From JAIPAH01 sp964345255 (lineage in GTDB: Bacteria > Bacteroidota > Bacteroidia > Bacteroidales > JAIPAH01): 24,261 nt of DNA. Position numbers and translations under genes: made by a program. The stretch is from assembly GCA_964345255.1 (NCBI GenBank), contig CAYFQK010000016.1, forward strand, positions 1-24,261, in the 5' to 3' direction. Below are positions 1 through 8,479 of this stretch, one piece after another (position 1 is the first letter of the stretch; every line of letters starts with the position of its first letter). The notes under the pieces are model-generated. The model searched no databases, was not told the DNA's origin, and saw nothing but the letters and a program-made list of their open reading frames with translations.

Positions 1-2737
1 GGGTTTTGCCCTGGAGGTATTTTTGTGAGCGCTCTTCTTCCAACACTTTCTTCTCAATCTCTTCCTTCGGCATATCGAGGGGCAGCTCCATTTTGAAACG
101 CATCTTACCGTTGAAGGAGACCGGGTACTCATAGGTGCTTTCTTTTATGTATTCTTCGTTGAACTCCGGATCCCTTACGTGAGCAATCGTTTCTTCATGC
201 CCCAGGAGTCGCCAAAGTTCTTCGGCCATATGTGGGGCAAATGGTGAGAGAAGCACCGTCAGTGGCTCAAGAATCGCTCGCTTGTTGCACTTGAGCTCGT
301 TCAGCTGATTGGTACAAATCATAAACTGGCTAATGGTGGTGTTGAAGGAAAAGCGCTCCATGTCATCGGTTACCTTCTTGATGGTTTGATGGAGGATTTT
401 CAGTTCTTTCTTATCCGGCTCATCTTCACTGACCTTGAAGTTGTTGTTTTCATCATGGAAAAGGCGCCAGAATTTTTTTACGAAGCGGAAAACGCCTTCG
501 ATTCCCTGCGTATCCCAGGGTTTATCTTCGTAAATGGGTCCCAGGAACATTTCATATAACCTGAAGGTATCGGCACCATACTGCTCTATCAGATCGTCGG
601 GATTTACCACGTTGTGTTTCGACTTACTCATCTTTTCTATTTCCGTTCCACAAACGTATGTGCCATTATCTTCAAGAATAAATTCGGCATCCTGGTATTC
701 GGGCATCCATTCGCGGAAAGCCTGGATATCCAGCTCGTCGTTGTGCACGATGTTCACGTCTACGTGGATGCGCTGGGTATCGTATTCTTTTCGCTTGTGG
801 TAGGAAACAAATTTTTTGGTTCCCACCACGCGGTAGACGAAATTTGACCGGCCCTGGATTTTACCCTGGTTAATCAGGCGCTTAAACGGCTCGGTTTCCA
901 CCGTCAATCCCAAATCATAGAGGAAGTGACTCCAGAAGCGGGCGTAAACCAGGTGGCCGGTGGCGTGCTCTTCGCCGCCCATGTAAAGGTCCACATCGCG
1001 CCAGTATTCTACCGCTTCTTTAGAGAAATACTCCCGGTCGTTACGCGGGTCCATGTAGCGGTAGTAGTATCCGCTCGAGCCGGCAAATCCGGGCATGGTG
1101 TTTACTTCCAGTGGATAGCCTTCTTTGGTTTTCCAGTTTTTGGCACGTGCCAGCGGAGGATCGCCTTCTTCTGTCGGCTGATATTTATCCACTTCGGGGA
1201 GCTCCAGCGGAAGTTCGCTTTCGTCGAGTGGATAGGGTGTCCCGTCTTTGTAATAGATGGGGAAAGGCTCTCCCCAGTATCTTTGGCGACTGAAAATGGC
1301 ATCTCTGAGGCGATAATTTACTGTGCCATATCCGATTTCTTTGTTTTCTATGAACTTAATAGTTTCGGTAATCGCATCATTCACATCCATTTCGTTAAGG
1401 AAATCCGAATTGATCATCACGCCCTCCTTCGAATCATATGAGTCGCTCCATGTTGCAGGGTCGGCGGGCTCTTCGTCTTTTTTCACCACCACCTGGATAA
1501 TGGGGAGGTTAAAATGTTTGGCAAAGGCAAAATCGCGGCTGTCGTGACCGGGAACAGCCATGATGGCTCCTGACCCATAGCCACTCAATACGTAATCGGC
1601 TACCCATATAGGAATTTCTTTCCCGTTGATCGGGTTGATGCCATGGGCACCTGTAAATACACCGGTAATCTTTTTTACATCGGATATTCTTTCCCGCTCC
1701 GAGCGGTTTTTAGCCCAGGTCAGGTACTCTTCCACCTCTTTTTTATGTTCACCGGTGGTGATTTCTTCCACCAGGTCATGCTCGGGAGCCAGGACCATGA
1801 AGGTTGAGCCAAACAGCGTATCGGGACGTGTTGTAAACACGTCAATGCGCTCATTATGTTTTTTAATTTTGAAATAAACCGTAGCCCCTTCCGAACGTCC
1901 GATCCAGTTGCGCTGGACTTCTTTAATGGATTCTGACCAATTGATTTTATCCAGCCCGTCAAGCAATCGCTGAGCATAAGCGCTTATACGCAGCGACCAC
2001 TGCTTCATTTTTTTTCGCTCTACAGGATGCCCTCCTCTTTCCGAATAACCGTCTTTCACTTCGTCATTGGCTAAAACAGTTCCCAATGCCGGACACCAGT
2101 TTACCATAGTTTCGGAGAGATAAGCCAGGCGATAATTCATCAGCAAAGTTTGTTGCTCCTTCTCTGACATTTGATTCCATTCCTTGGCAGTAAAAGGCTC
2201 GTGTGGATCGCAGGAAGCATCGATGTTTTGATTTCCGTTTTTCTCAAATTCAGCAATGAGCGTTTCAATCGGTTCGGCCCGGTTGGTTTGGTTGCTGAAC
2301 CAGTGTTTAAACAGCTTTATAAAAGTCCATTGGGTCCATTTGTAATATTCAGGATCGCAGGTACGCACCTCGCGGTCCCAGTCGTAAGAAAACCCTATCT
2401 GATCGAGCTGTTGGCGGTAACGTTTAATATTTTGTTCGGTGGTAACCCGTGGGTGAGTTCCCGTTTGGATGGCGTATTGTTCGGCAGGAAGACCGTAAGC
2501 ATCGTAGCCCATGGGGTGAAGCACGTTGTAGCCCTGATGCCGCTTGAAGCGGGCAAAAATATCGGAAGCAATGTATCCCAGTGGGTGCCCTACGTGAAGT
2601 CCCGAGCCCGAAGGATAGGGGAACATATCGAGCACGTAATATTTGGGTTTGCTGTGGTCGATGTAGGTTTTAAATGTCTTGTTTTCTTCCCAGTACTTTT
2701 GCCACTTTTGTTCTATCTCCCTGAAATTGTATTCCAT
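1..2737 (-). CDS. leuS: Leucyl-tRNA synthetase, 3' end cut by window edge
   Basis: Class I aminoacyl-tRNA synthetase that charges tRNA-Leu in the cytoplasm. I translated the reverse strand from the ATG at 2737 and the frame stays open to base 2, giving 912 codons without a stop. The N-terminus MEYNFREIEQKWQKYW is typical of the family. The HIGH signature is HVGH at residues 48-51 and the KMSKS loop is KMSKS at about 702-706. Between them lie the CP1 editing-domain motif TTRPDTLFG (around residue 300), VPGHDSRDF (around 400) and YWGEPFPI (around 490). The end reached in the window is the small C-terminal domain, so probably only some 10-20 residues are missing. A TAnnTTTG-type promoter lies upstream at 2782-2813. 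The open reading frames on the opposite strand across this stretch are shadows. Identification is very secure. Confidence 0.97.
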   Translation of the reverse strand, partial: MEYNFREIEQKWQKYWEENKTFKTYIDHSKPKYYVLDMFPYPSGSGLHVGHPLGYIASDIFARFKRHQGYNVLHPMGYDAYGLPAEQYAIQTGTHPRVTTEQNIKRYRQQLDQIGFSYDWDREVRTCDPEYYKWTQWTFIKLFKHWFSNQTNRAEPIETLIAEFEKNGNQNIDASCDPHEPFTAKEWNQMSEKEQQTLLMNYRLAYLSETMVNWCPALGTVLANDEVKDGYSERGGHPVERKKMKQWSLRISAYAQRLLDGLDKINWSESIKEVQRNWIGRSEGATVYFKIKKHNERIDVFTTRPDTLFGSTFMVLAPEHDLVEEITTGEHKKEVEEYLTWAKNRSERERISDVKKITGVFTGAHGINPINGKEIPIWVADYVLSGYGSGAIMAVPGHDSRDFAFAKHFNLPIIQVVVKKDEEPADPATWSDSYDSKEGVMINSDFLNEMDVNDAITETIKFIENKEIGYGTVNYRLRDAIFSRQRYWGEPFPIYYKDGTPYPLDESELPLELPEVDKYQPTEEGDPPLARAKNWKTKEGYPLEVNTMPGFAGSSGYYYRYMDPRNDREYFSKEAVEYWRDVDLYMGGEEHATGHLVYARFWSHFLYDLGLTVETEPFKRLINQGKIQGRSNFVYRVVGTKKFVSYHKRKEYDTQRIHVDVNIVHNDELDIQAFREWMPEYQDAEFILEDNGTYVCGTEIEKMSKSKHNVVNPDDLIEQYGADTFRLYEMFLGPIYEDKPWDTQGIEGVFRFVKKFWRLFHDENNNFKVSEDEPDKKELKILHQTIKKVTDDMERFSFNTTISQFMICTNQLNELKCNKRAILEPLTVLLSPFAPHMAEELWRLLGHEETIAHVRDPEFNEEYIKESTYEYPVSFNGKMRFKMELPLDMPKEEIEKKVLEEERSQKYLQGKT

Positions 2738-2781
2738 TCTTAAAAAGCTTTATTGTTTATGATTAACCCTTTTGAAGCCAG

Positions 2782-2813
2782 CAAATTTAGCAAAAAAATG
2801 GGGTATGGGAAAA
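2782..2813 (-). promoter_or_regulatory. Probable leuS promoter (Bacteroidota type)
   Basis: On the minus strand TAAATTTG (2782-2789) matches the Bacteroidota -7 element TAnnTTTG exactly. A TTTT at 2810-2813, 20 bases upstream, stands in for the -33 TTTG. The transcript would begin near 2776, leaving a leader of about 40 bases before the leuS ATG at 2737. The call rests on consensus match and spacing only. Confidence 0.45.
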
Positions 2814-2826
2814 GCGGCCTGTAAAC

Positions 2827-2869
2827 AAAAAAAGGCAGGTAACAACTCGCCGGATTTTTGTTAACTGCC
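2827..2869 (-). terminator. Intrinsic terminator after the sigma/membrane-protein pair
   Basis: Read on the minus strand, GGCAGTTAACAA (2858-2869) pairs with TTGTTACCTGCC (2834-2845) in a 12-bp stem with one mismatch. The loop is 12 bases, and a run of seven T follows (2827-2833). It lies just past the stop of the membrane-protein gene at 2898 and upstream of the leuS promoter, as expected for the end of the sigma-factor operon. Confidence 0.8.
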
Positions 2870-2897
2870 CATTTCTTCGAATAAAGTCATTAGTGGT

Positions 2898-3335
2898 TTA
2901 AATCATAGCCATGCCATGCCTGGGTTTCTTTTTTAACAGATTGTCAAGGATAATCAATGAGCCGATTGCTGCGGGAACTATCAGGGAAAGTTTATTGGAA
3001 AAAAGGCCTTTAAAAAGGGAAGAAACATACTCACCCACTTGTAAAAAAGAAGCAAAAATACTTTGTAATTGTCCGGTGCTTATAGTTTCTTTCATTCCCT
3101 GGAAGTTGAATAACGATAAGTCGATAACAAAACTTAAGCCAAACAGAACAACAAAAACGGCTGCTACGGCGTAAATAAGTTGTTTACTGATTATGGGTTT
3201 GGTGTCTTCTTCAAGGATCACATTTGATTCAACCATGCCCATAACATTATCGGTAAAATGCTGAGGAGCATTTTCAACCTTATGGTGCTTCATTAAATCT
3301 TTTAATGGGTCGTTATTTTGGTTTATATCGTTCAT
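2898..3335 (-). CDS. Small membrane protein, candidate anti-sigma factor
   Basis: A 145-residue protein of unknown family. Residues 1-50 are polar and probably cytoplasmic, with a PLKDLMKHHKVENAPQHFTD-like N-terminus. A first hydrophobic helix lies at about 51-72, followed by a loop of mixed polarity with a hydrophobic stretch around 85-105. A second helix at about 117-135 ends in a basic KKKPRH tail. Its ATG overlaps the stop of the upstream ECF sigma factor gene by four bases, so translation is probably coupled. That position, plus a short cytosolic N-terminus before a membrane helix, is what one expects of an anti-sigma factor. I see no zinc-finger (HxxxCxxC) anti-sigma motif, so this role is inferred from context. 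A terminator follows directly. Confidence 0.75.
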   Translation of the reverse strand: MNDINQNNDPLKDLMKHHKVENAPQHFTDNVMGMVESNVILEEDTKPIISKQLIYAVAAVFVVLFGLSFVIDLSLFNFQGMKETISTGQLQSIFASFLQVGEYVSSLFKGLFSNKLSLIVPAAIGSLIILDNLLKKKPRHGMAMI

Positions 3336-3910
3336 TGCTTTCGGCTGATTAATTTTTCTTTCATTAAAACGTCTAACTCGTCGTATAGTTTTTTACGAAT
3401 TCTGTGAAGCTTTACCTTCACGTTGGATTCGGATAAACCTGCTATCTCTGCTATTTCACTGATCGAACATTCTTCTTTGTAATAGAATGTAATGATCAGA
3501 TATTCTTTTTCGGGCAACTGAGCAAGTACATGATCGATTAACTGCTTTTGTTTTTGAGTGTCCAGCGTATAAATATCCTCGTTTATGTCATCATGGGTAT
3601 AATTTTCCATGACTTGCTCATCAAGTGCCCCCATTTCAATTTTCTTTTTTCTGGTTTGAGTAATTGCTGCATTATAAGCAATCCGATATAGCCAGGTAGA
3701 AAATTTTGATTTTCCCTTAAAACTATCTAATGAATGAAAAGCTTTCAAAAACACATCCTGTGAAATTTCCTCCGTTTCTTCATGGCTGCGAACAATTTTT
3801 TTTACAATTGTGTAAACCATATCTTTATACCTGTCCACGAGTATTGCAAAGGCGGAGCTATCGCCTTTCTGAATTTTTTGGATGCAGGTATGATCATCTG
3901 GCTTTTTCAT
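3332..3910 (-). CDS. RNA polymerase sigma factor, ECF (sigma-70) subfamily
   Basis: Alternative sigma factor of 192 residues that would direct RNA polymerase to a dedicated promoter set. Sigma region 2 covers about residues 20-90, with the DMVYTIVKKIV and EEISQDVFLKAFHSL segments and the FKGKSKFSTWLYRIAYNAA promoter-melting part. Region 4 covers about 130-182, with LPEKEYLIITFYYKEE and the helix-turn-helix ISEIAEIAGLSESNVKVKLHRIRKKL. There is no sigma region 1 or 3, and the length is normal for the ECF group. The downstream membrane protein overlaps by four bases and is the likely regulator. The stretch upstream (3911-4030) may carry its promoter, but I could not pick a convincing element. 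The family is secure; the regulon cannot be read from the sequence. Confidence 0.93.
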   Translation of the reverse strand: MKKPDDHTCIQKIQKGDSSAFAILVDRYKDMVYTIVKKIVRSHEETEEISQDVFLKAFHSLDSFKGKSKFSTWLYRIAYNAAITQTRKKKIEMGALDEQVMENYTHDDINEDIYTLDTQKQKQLIDHVLAQLPEKEYLIITFYYKEECSISEIAEIAGLSESNVKVKLHRIRKKLYDELDVLMKEKLISRKQ

Positions 3911-4030
3911 TCGTTTAGTATGACGAAGATATTGGCTTGTGGTTACAGATATTAAAATTAAAGTTTTAATTCAGTTGATGCAACAGAAGGAGGGTTTAAT
4001 ATTTTTTCAGGCGGCATAACTCAATCAATC

Positions 4031-4052
4031 AAAAAGATTTGCCCCAGGCAAA
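4031..4052 (-). terminator. Possible terminator of the leftward men operon
   Basis: On the minus strand TTTGCC-TGG-GGCAAA (4038-4052) forms a perfect 6-bp stem with a 3-base loop, followed by TCTTTTTG (about 4030-4037). It lies beyond the remnant gene that follows menB. No gene is visible from here to the sigma factor start at 3910. The stem is short, so the call is moderate. Confidence 0.45.
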
Positions 4053-4110
4053 GAGAGACGCCCCTATGAATAACGTAATGCCATTTGCTGATTCTGCTTT
4101 TTAAAAGCCC

Positions 4111-4450
4111 CTAAAATTTAACCTCCCTGTACAACTTCTTCAAAACCTTTGCTCCACAACTTTTCAGGCCTGGAGTGGCTTTTGGCATAAGATTTTCGAT
4201 AATAGCCAGGGCTCAGGTTTGAGATCGGGTTCATCCTCGGAGATTTCACAGAGAATAGGCATGCAGAACATTTTTACGCCGGTGGGACGGTTGGCATCCG
4301 TTAGCCAGGTAAAACAAACGTCTGCCAGAACTCCATAATCCTCTGCCGTATATCCGCCAATATAAATCATTTTCAGAAAATGGCGCCACAGTGAATCGGT
4401 GGGGACTTCGGGCAGACGTTTTATCTGTACTACCTGTGTGCCTTTATCCC
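4111..4450 (-). pseudogene. Truncated, frameshifted remnant of a small HEAT-like Bacteroidota protein gene
   Basis: Directly after the menB stop, minus-strand translation gives protein-like text in two frames. The first, up to about 4212, includes SLWRHFLKMIYIGGYTAEDY, WLTDANRPTGVKMFCMPIL and CEISEDEPDLKPE. A one-base loss near 4200-4212 then moves the reading into a frame that continues as AIIENLMPKATPGLKS, CGAKVLKKLYREVKF and a TAG at 4111-4113. Joined, these resemble the C-terminal two thirds of a small helical-repeat protein common in Bacteroidota, often mislabelled adenylosuccinate lyase, whose tail usually reads like VKVxxMxxLYNIS...ELKPEL...AGFKSRGRKILKKL. The comparison is from memory. 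The N-terminal third is missing: the first frame runs back into menB, where it is only a shadow. No start codon suits the remnant. A sequencing error could explain the frameshift but not the missing N-terminus. Confidence 0.6.
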
Positions 4451-5275
4451 TTACGGAAACTTCGGATATTTCTGAAAATCCGGGTCGCGCTTTTCTAAAA
4501 AGGCATTCTTCCCTTCCTGCGCTTCTTCGGTGAGGTAGTAAAGCAATGTTGCATTCCCTGCTAATTCCTGAATGCCTGCCTGTCCGTCGAGTTCGGCGTT
4601 CATCCCCATCTTGATCATCCGCAGGGCCATGGGCGAGCGCTGCATCATGGTCTTTGACCAATCGACAACCTCATCTTCCAGTTGGTCGAGCGGAACCACC
4701 TTGTTGACCAGACCCATATCTTCTGCTTCCTTAGCAGAATACTGCCGGCACAGGAACCATATTTCGCGGGCTTTCTTCTGACCTACGTGGCGCGCAAGGT
4801 AGGAAGAACCGAATCCGGCATCAAAACTGCCTACTTTCGGGCCGGTCTGCCCGAAAATGGCATTTTCGGAAGCGATGGTAAGGTCGCACACCACGTGCAG
4901 GACATGGCCTCCACCGATGGCATAGCCGTTCACCATGGCAATGACCGGCTTGGGCAACGAACGAATCATTTTTTGCAAATCCAGTACGTTGAGACGTGGC
5001 ACTTTGTCTTCTCCCACATAGCCCCCTTTGCCTTTCACGCTTTGGTCGCCACCCGAGCAAAAAGCTTTTTCGCCTTCGCCGGTAAATACCACCACGTTGA
5101 TGTCGTTGTTCTCACGGCATTGGTGCATGGCGTCAATCATTTCATTGACAGTCGTCGGGCGAAAGGCATTCCTTACGCGTGGCCGGTTAATGGTGATTTT
5201 GCCAATTCCTTCGAAAAATTCGAACTTGATATCTTCGTATTCCTTCAGTGTGGTCCATTCTCTTTTCGTACTCAT
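4451..5275 (-). CDS. menB: 1,4-dihydroxy-2-naphthoyl-CoA synthase
   Basis: Crotonase-fold enzyme of menaquinone synthesis that closes the second ring of o-succinylbenzoyl-CoA to give DHNA-CoA. The 274-residue length is normal. Family residues are clear: the oxyanion-hole segment CSGGDQ (73-78), the glycine-rich GGGHVLH (121-127), and QTGPKVGSFD (143-152). Gln143, Gly145 and Trp173 match the bicarbonate site of the E. coli-type (type I) enzyme, whose Gln154, Gly156 and Trp184 share one constant offset. Bicarbonate is therefore the likely catalytic base. Asp152 corresponds to the conserved aspartate of that loop. The ATG overlaps the menD stop by four bases (5272-5275), indicating translational coupling. 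The gene is followed immediately by a decayed open reading frame. Confidence 0.97.
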   Translation of the reverse strand: MSTKREWTTLKEYEDIKFEFFEGIGKITINRPRVRNAFRPTTVNEMIDAMHQCRENNDINVVVFTGEGEKAFCSGGDQSVKGKGGYVGEDKVPRLNVLDLQKMIRSLPKPVIAMVNGYAIGGGHVLHVVCDLTIASENAIFGQTGPKVGSFDAGFGSSYLARHVGQKKAREIWFLCRQYSAKEAEDMGLVNKVVPLDQLEDEVVDWSKTMMQRSPMALRMIKMGMNAELDGQAGIQELAGNATLLYYLTEEAQEGKNAFLEKRDPDFQKYPKFP

Positions 5276-6975
5276 ATTTCCCCTTTTAGTTTTTTGAAAT
5301 AGTTTTTAAGCACTTTATCGTTATCCTTACCGGATGTTCTTACTTCCACAACCACAGCAGTGTTATGCGGCTGATAAATTTTTCTCAGAACGTCTTCCAT
5401 TTGGCTTTGTTCATTGCAGAAATAGTATTTCAGCCCGTAAGCTTCCGCCATGCCGTGGATGTTGAGCTCCTGCCGGGTTTCGAAAAAATCTTCCAGTACA
5501 TCTGTTGTATCCGGGCCGGGAATGATGCGGAAGATGCTTCCTCCCTGGTTGTTGATAACAACTATCCTAAGATTCGAAGGCAGGTGCTTATTCCAAAGGC
5601 CGTTGCTGTCGTAAAAGAAACTCAGGTCACCGGTGACCACCGTATTGATTCGGTCATCCACTGAAGCAAACCCTGCGGCGGTTGAAACGACCCCATCGAT
5701 GCCGCTGGTTCCGCGATTGGCATAATATTCAACAGACTTATCAGGAGGAAAAAGCATTGCATAACGAACAGGGGTAGAATTTCCTAAGTGAAGCACGCTG
5801 TTAAAAGGAAGGTTGTGATGTAATTTTTCGAATGCCTTGAAATCTGACCATGGGGCTTGTTTTGCAAATTCTTCATGCATGGTATGGGCACATTTTTCCA
5901 GGTCGTTCCATCGCTTCGAAAAGCCAGAGTTAAGGGTTCGGGTTCTGGATAAAAGGCCTTCAAAAAAACTTTCTGGTCTGACAGGAACCAAATCCGTCAG
6001 GCTTTTGTAAGTATCCGTGAAACGATTGGTCTCTTCGATATGCCAATGCTGATGTGGCCTGTAACGCCTCAGAAAGGCTTTGATTTGCTTGGATACCACA
6101 TCGTTTCCGATGGTGATAAGGAGCTCGGGCGCATAATCTTCTTTGTTATCCGGCAGGGTATTCAGCAACCGGTCAATGTAGTGGTGGTAATTCCCTGTGA
6201 AAAGGTTGGAGGTTCGTTCGGTGACAATGACAACAGAAGGGTATTCGCTTATCTCCTTCAGAAGTTCATCCAGCATTGGAGACGGATTTAAAACTCCGGT
6301 CAGAATCATGATTTTCGAACTGCGGTTCCAGTGCTCTGCGTAGGCCTCCATGGATGACTTTTCAAGTTCGCTTTTGACCGCACAACGGAAAATTGTTTTA
6401 GGTTCGCCGGCCGGTTCTTCACCTGATTCATATAGCGGTTCACGAAGCGGTACGTTGATGTGAACCGGACCTTTTGGCGCCGATAGTGCGGTATTGATAG
6501 CTTCCGAAATCAACCGGTCGTTATACCACAGACGGTCTTCATCAAAAGGTTCCTGTGGAAGCTGGCAGGACGTTTTGATGAAATTGCCGTAGAGGTTTTG
6601 CTGGCGTATGGCCTGCCCTTCGCGCTGGTCTATGAGCTCTTCGGGCCGGTCGGCGGTGATGGCTATGAGCGGAATTTTTTGGTAGTATGCCTCTGCCAGG
6701 GCCGGACCGTAATTGATAGTGGCCGTTCCGGAAGTGCATACCAGGCCTACCGGTCTGTTCTCCCGCAGTGCCATGCCCATAGCAACATACCCTGCGCTGC
6801 GCTCGTCTACAATGCTGTGGCACGAAGTATCGGGATGACTAGTCAAGGCTTTTATCAGCGGCGCATTTCGTGACCCCGGCGAGATAACAAACCGTCTTAC
6901 ACCCAATTCCAGAAGGATTTGCGCCAGCCGGGTTACATTTTCTTTTTTTGGATAGCTATTCATACCTATTGGCAA
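5272..6975 (-). CDS. menD: SEPHCHC synthase (thiamine diphosphate enzyme of menaquinone synthesis)
   Basis: Condenses isochorismate with 2-oxoglutarate, with CO2 loss, to form SEPHCHC. The 567-residue protein has the ThDP-enzyme layout. An N-terminal pyrimidine-binding domain carries ISPGSRNAPL (31-40) and the activating glutamate in DERSAG (Glu58). A middle domain follows, and the C-terminal PP domain carries NRGTSGIDG (420-428), then GDLSFFYD (449-456) and NNQGGSIFR (475-483), the GD...NN diphosphate/Mg2+ motif. The start at 6975 overlaps the end of menF by 20 bases. The in-frame ATG four codons on (6963, MNSYPKKENV) would reduce this to 8 bases and is an equally good start. It lies third in the leftward run menI-menF-menD-menB. 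Confidence 0.97.
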   Translation of the reverse strand: MPIGMNSYPKKENVTRLAQILLELGVRRFVISPGSRNAPLIKALTSHPDTSCHSIVDERSAGYVAMGMALRENRPVGLVCTSGTATINYGPALAEAYYQKIPLIAITADRPEELIDQREGQAIRQQNLYGNFIKTSCQLPQEPFDEDRLWYNDRLISEAINTALSAPKGPVHINVPLREPLYESGEEPAGEPKTIFRCAVKSELEKSSMEAYAEHWNRSSKIMILTGVLNPSPMLDELLKEISEYPSVVIVTERTSNLFTGNYHHYIDRLLNTLPDNKEDYAPELLITIGNDVVSKQIKAFLRRYRPHQHWHIEETNRFTDTYKSLTDLVPVRPESFFEGLLSRTRTLNSGFSKRWNDLEKCAHTMHEEFAKQAPWSDFKAFEKLHHNLPFNSVLHLGNSTPVRYAMLFPPDKSVEYYANRGTSGIDGVVSTAAGFASVDDRINTVVTGDLSFFYDSNGLWNKHLPSNLRIVVINNQGGSIFRIIPGPDTTDVLEDFFETRQELNIHGMAEAYGLKYYFCNEQSQMEDVLRKIYQPHNTAVVVEVRTSGKDNDKVLKNYFKKLKGEI

Positions 6976-8044
6976 TGTTTAATAATGTTTGGGCTTTTTG
7001 CCGGGTTTCCTCCCATTCCATATTCAGAACAGAATCTTTCGTTAAACCGCCCCCGACGTATAAAGCCGCGTATTTATCGAATAACTGCATGCATCGGAGG
7101 TTGACAAATAACTGCAATTTATCCTGCAGCCCCACAGGCCCCAGAAATCCTGAGTAAAGCTCGCGATCGTGATTTTCAGTGTTTAAAATTTCGTTGTAGG
7201 CTTGCTCTTTGGGTAAACCACACACCGCCGGCGTAGGGTGCAGCTCCTGGAGAAAATCAGAGAGTTTAGGAAGAAGATTGTTGTAAGGAATTTCAAAGTC
7301 TGTTTTAAGGTGTTCGACATTTCCCGCCAGATGATCGGTAGGACCCTCCATACGATAAATACCGATATGATTTTTTTCCAGAACGTCCCGGATGTAATCG
7401 GTGACCATGTCCTGTTCAGTAATCTCTTTTTCTGTCCAGGCCCTTCCTGTGGTGCTAATAGTTCGTGTAGCAGCTACAGATTCTGTCAAAAAGCCATAAC
7501 CGGATTCACGCAATAGCGTTTCGGGTGTGGCTCCTACCCAGACTCCCATTTCGGGGATGTTCATTAGGTATACCATGGCATGGGGATAGGCTTTGCGAAG
7601 CTGCTCATAAAAATGGGGAGCAAAAACCCGGTTGATCGTTTCACTGATTTTTACTCGCGATAAAACTGCTTTTTGAAGCGTGCCTTGTTCAAATCGGTTT
7701 TTGAAGTAGTTGAAATGTTGCTTGTAGCTGTCGAAGGATGTTTCACGGATTTCGCTGCTTTTTTGTGAGGGAATCTGATGAATATCTTCAAGCCCTGAGA
7801 GGTCAAAATTATTTTCGGTGAACTGGTAAAATATCGGCAGCAGCCATAGCCGTTTGTGGGACAAAAACTTAAAAGGAGCGGCCACGAAACCTTCCAGATC
7901 ACTAAAGTCAGGGTCCTGGATTTCCTCGGCTTTGGCTGAAATGATCGTTTCACATGTTGTATGCTCCGGGAGGCGCCACGTAGCAAAGGGGAGGTTGAGC
8001 TCCAGACACTTTCGGTGTATATCAGTAAGCTTGCCGGGTTTCAT
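6956..8044 (-). CDS. menF: Isochorismate synthase
   Basis: Chorismate-utilising enzyme that commits chorismate to menaquinone by isomerising it to isochorismate. The C-terminal catalytic domain is well preserved: AVLSRVKI, VYLMNIPEMGVWVGATPETLL, the ESVAATR segment, LHPTPAVCGLPKEQA, and the closing YVGGGLTKDS...NMEWEETRQKAQTLL. The protein is short, with a reduced N-terminal domain, as in other Bacteroidota. The frame is open back to 8086, but that start would overlap the end of the preceding thioesterase gene by 40 bases. The ATG at 8044 lies two bases after that gene's stop (8047) and gives 362 residues (MKPGKLTDIHRKC), so I chose it. The product feeds MenD, encoded immediately downstream. 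Confidence 0.93.
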   Translation of the reverse strand: MKPGKLTDIHRKCLELNLPFATWRLPEHTTCETIISAKAEEIQDPDFSDLEGFVAAPFKFLSHKRLWLLPIFYQFTENNFDLSGLEDIHQIPSQKSSEIRETSFDSYKQHFNYFKNRFEQGTLQKAVLSRVKISETINRVFAPHFYEQLRKAYPHAMVYLMNIPEMGVWVGATPETLLRESGYGFLTESVAATRTISTTGRAWTEKEITEQDMVTDYIRDVLEKNHIGIYRMEGPTDHLAGNVEHLKTDFEIPYNNLLPKLSDFLQELHPTPAVCGLPKEQAYNEILNTENHDRELYSGFLGPVGLQDKLQLFVNLRCMQLFDKYAALYVGGGLTKDSVLNMEWEETRQKAQTLLNIANRYE

Positions 8045-8046
8045 TT

Positions 8047-8475
8047 TTATTGACGTTTTTTTTGAATAAAATTGGTCAGGCGGCAAATCGATACGCGGTT
8101 GCTTTCTGTGTCCCGGATATCAATTTGCACAATATGACTGTTTTTGCCGCGATGCAGAAAGGTGGCTGTTGCGGTTACTTTATTTCCATATGGGACGCTT
8201 CGGACATGGTTGGCATTTATTTCCATACCTTTCACAACATAAGTTTCCGGGTCGAGCAGCATCAATGAAAGCGCCCCGCCAACCGTTTCGGCCAGAGCCA
8301 GGTTTGCACCACCGTGAAGTATCCGGTTGGGCTGAATAGTTCTGTCGTTTACCGGCATTTCGGCTTCAAGAAAATCCTCCCCCTGCCGGGTAAAAATAAT
8401 ACCGAGGTTATCCACAAGGGTTGATTTGCTCATGGCATTAAAATCTTCCAAATCATAGAAAGCTTTTTTCTCCAT
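8047..8475 (-). CDS. menI: Hotdog-fold thioesterase, probable DHNA-CoA hydrolase
   Basis: PaaI/YbgC-like acyl-CoA thioesterase of 142 residues. The hotdog signature is present: ILHGGANLALAETVGG, with the HGG loop and a downstream Glu of the active-site helix, then VRSVPYGNKVTATATFLHRG and a C-terminal strand of the IVQIDIRD type. As first gene of the leftward men run it most likely hydrolyses DHNA-CoA to 1,4-dihydroxy-2-naphthoate, the substrate of MenA across the intergenic region. The frame is open back to 8643, but the extra 56 residues lie in the AT-rich divergent promoter region and are not protein-like. The ATG at 8475 (MEKKAFYDLEDFN) fits the family. The next ATG at 8433 (MSKSTLVDNLG) is an alternative favoured if the -7 element at 8480-8487 is used. 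Specificity within the thioesterase family is inferred from context. Confidence 0.85.
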   Translation of the reverse strand: MEKKAFYDLEDFNAMSKSTLVDNLGIIFTRQGEDFLEAEMPVNDRTIQPNRILHGGANLALAETVGGALSLMLLDPETYVVKGMEINANHVRSVPYGNKVTATATFLHRGKNSHIVQIDIRDTESNRVSICRLTNFIQKKRQ

Positions 8476-8479
8476 ATCA

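Noticed and set aside
2171..2743. 190-codon plus-strand reading frame opposite the 5' part of leuS
   Set aside because: It is the antisense of strongly conserved leuS sequence (HIGH region) and shows no domain or plausible start context. The same applies to the frames at 534-847, 926-1441 and 1626-1877.
4451..4661. 5' half of a 165-codon minus-strand frame running into menB
   Set aside because: This half is an out-of-frame reading of menB and looks like shadow sequence (Arg/His-rich). Only the part after the menB stop is protein-like, and it is reported as a remnant gene.
4682..5302. 206-codon plus-strand reading frame opposite menB
   Set aside because: Fully antisense to conserved menB, with no recognisable domain; a by-product of codon bias.
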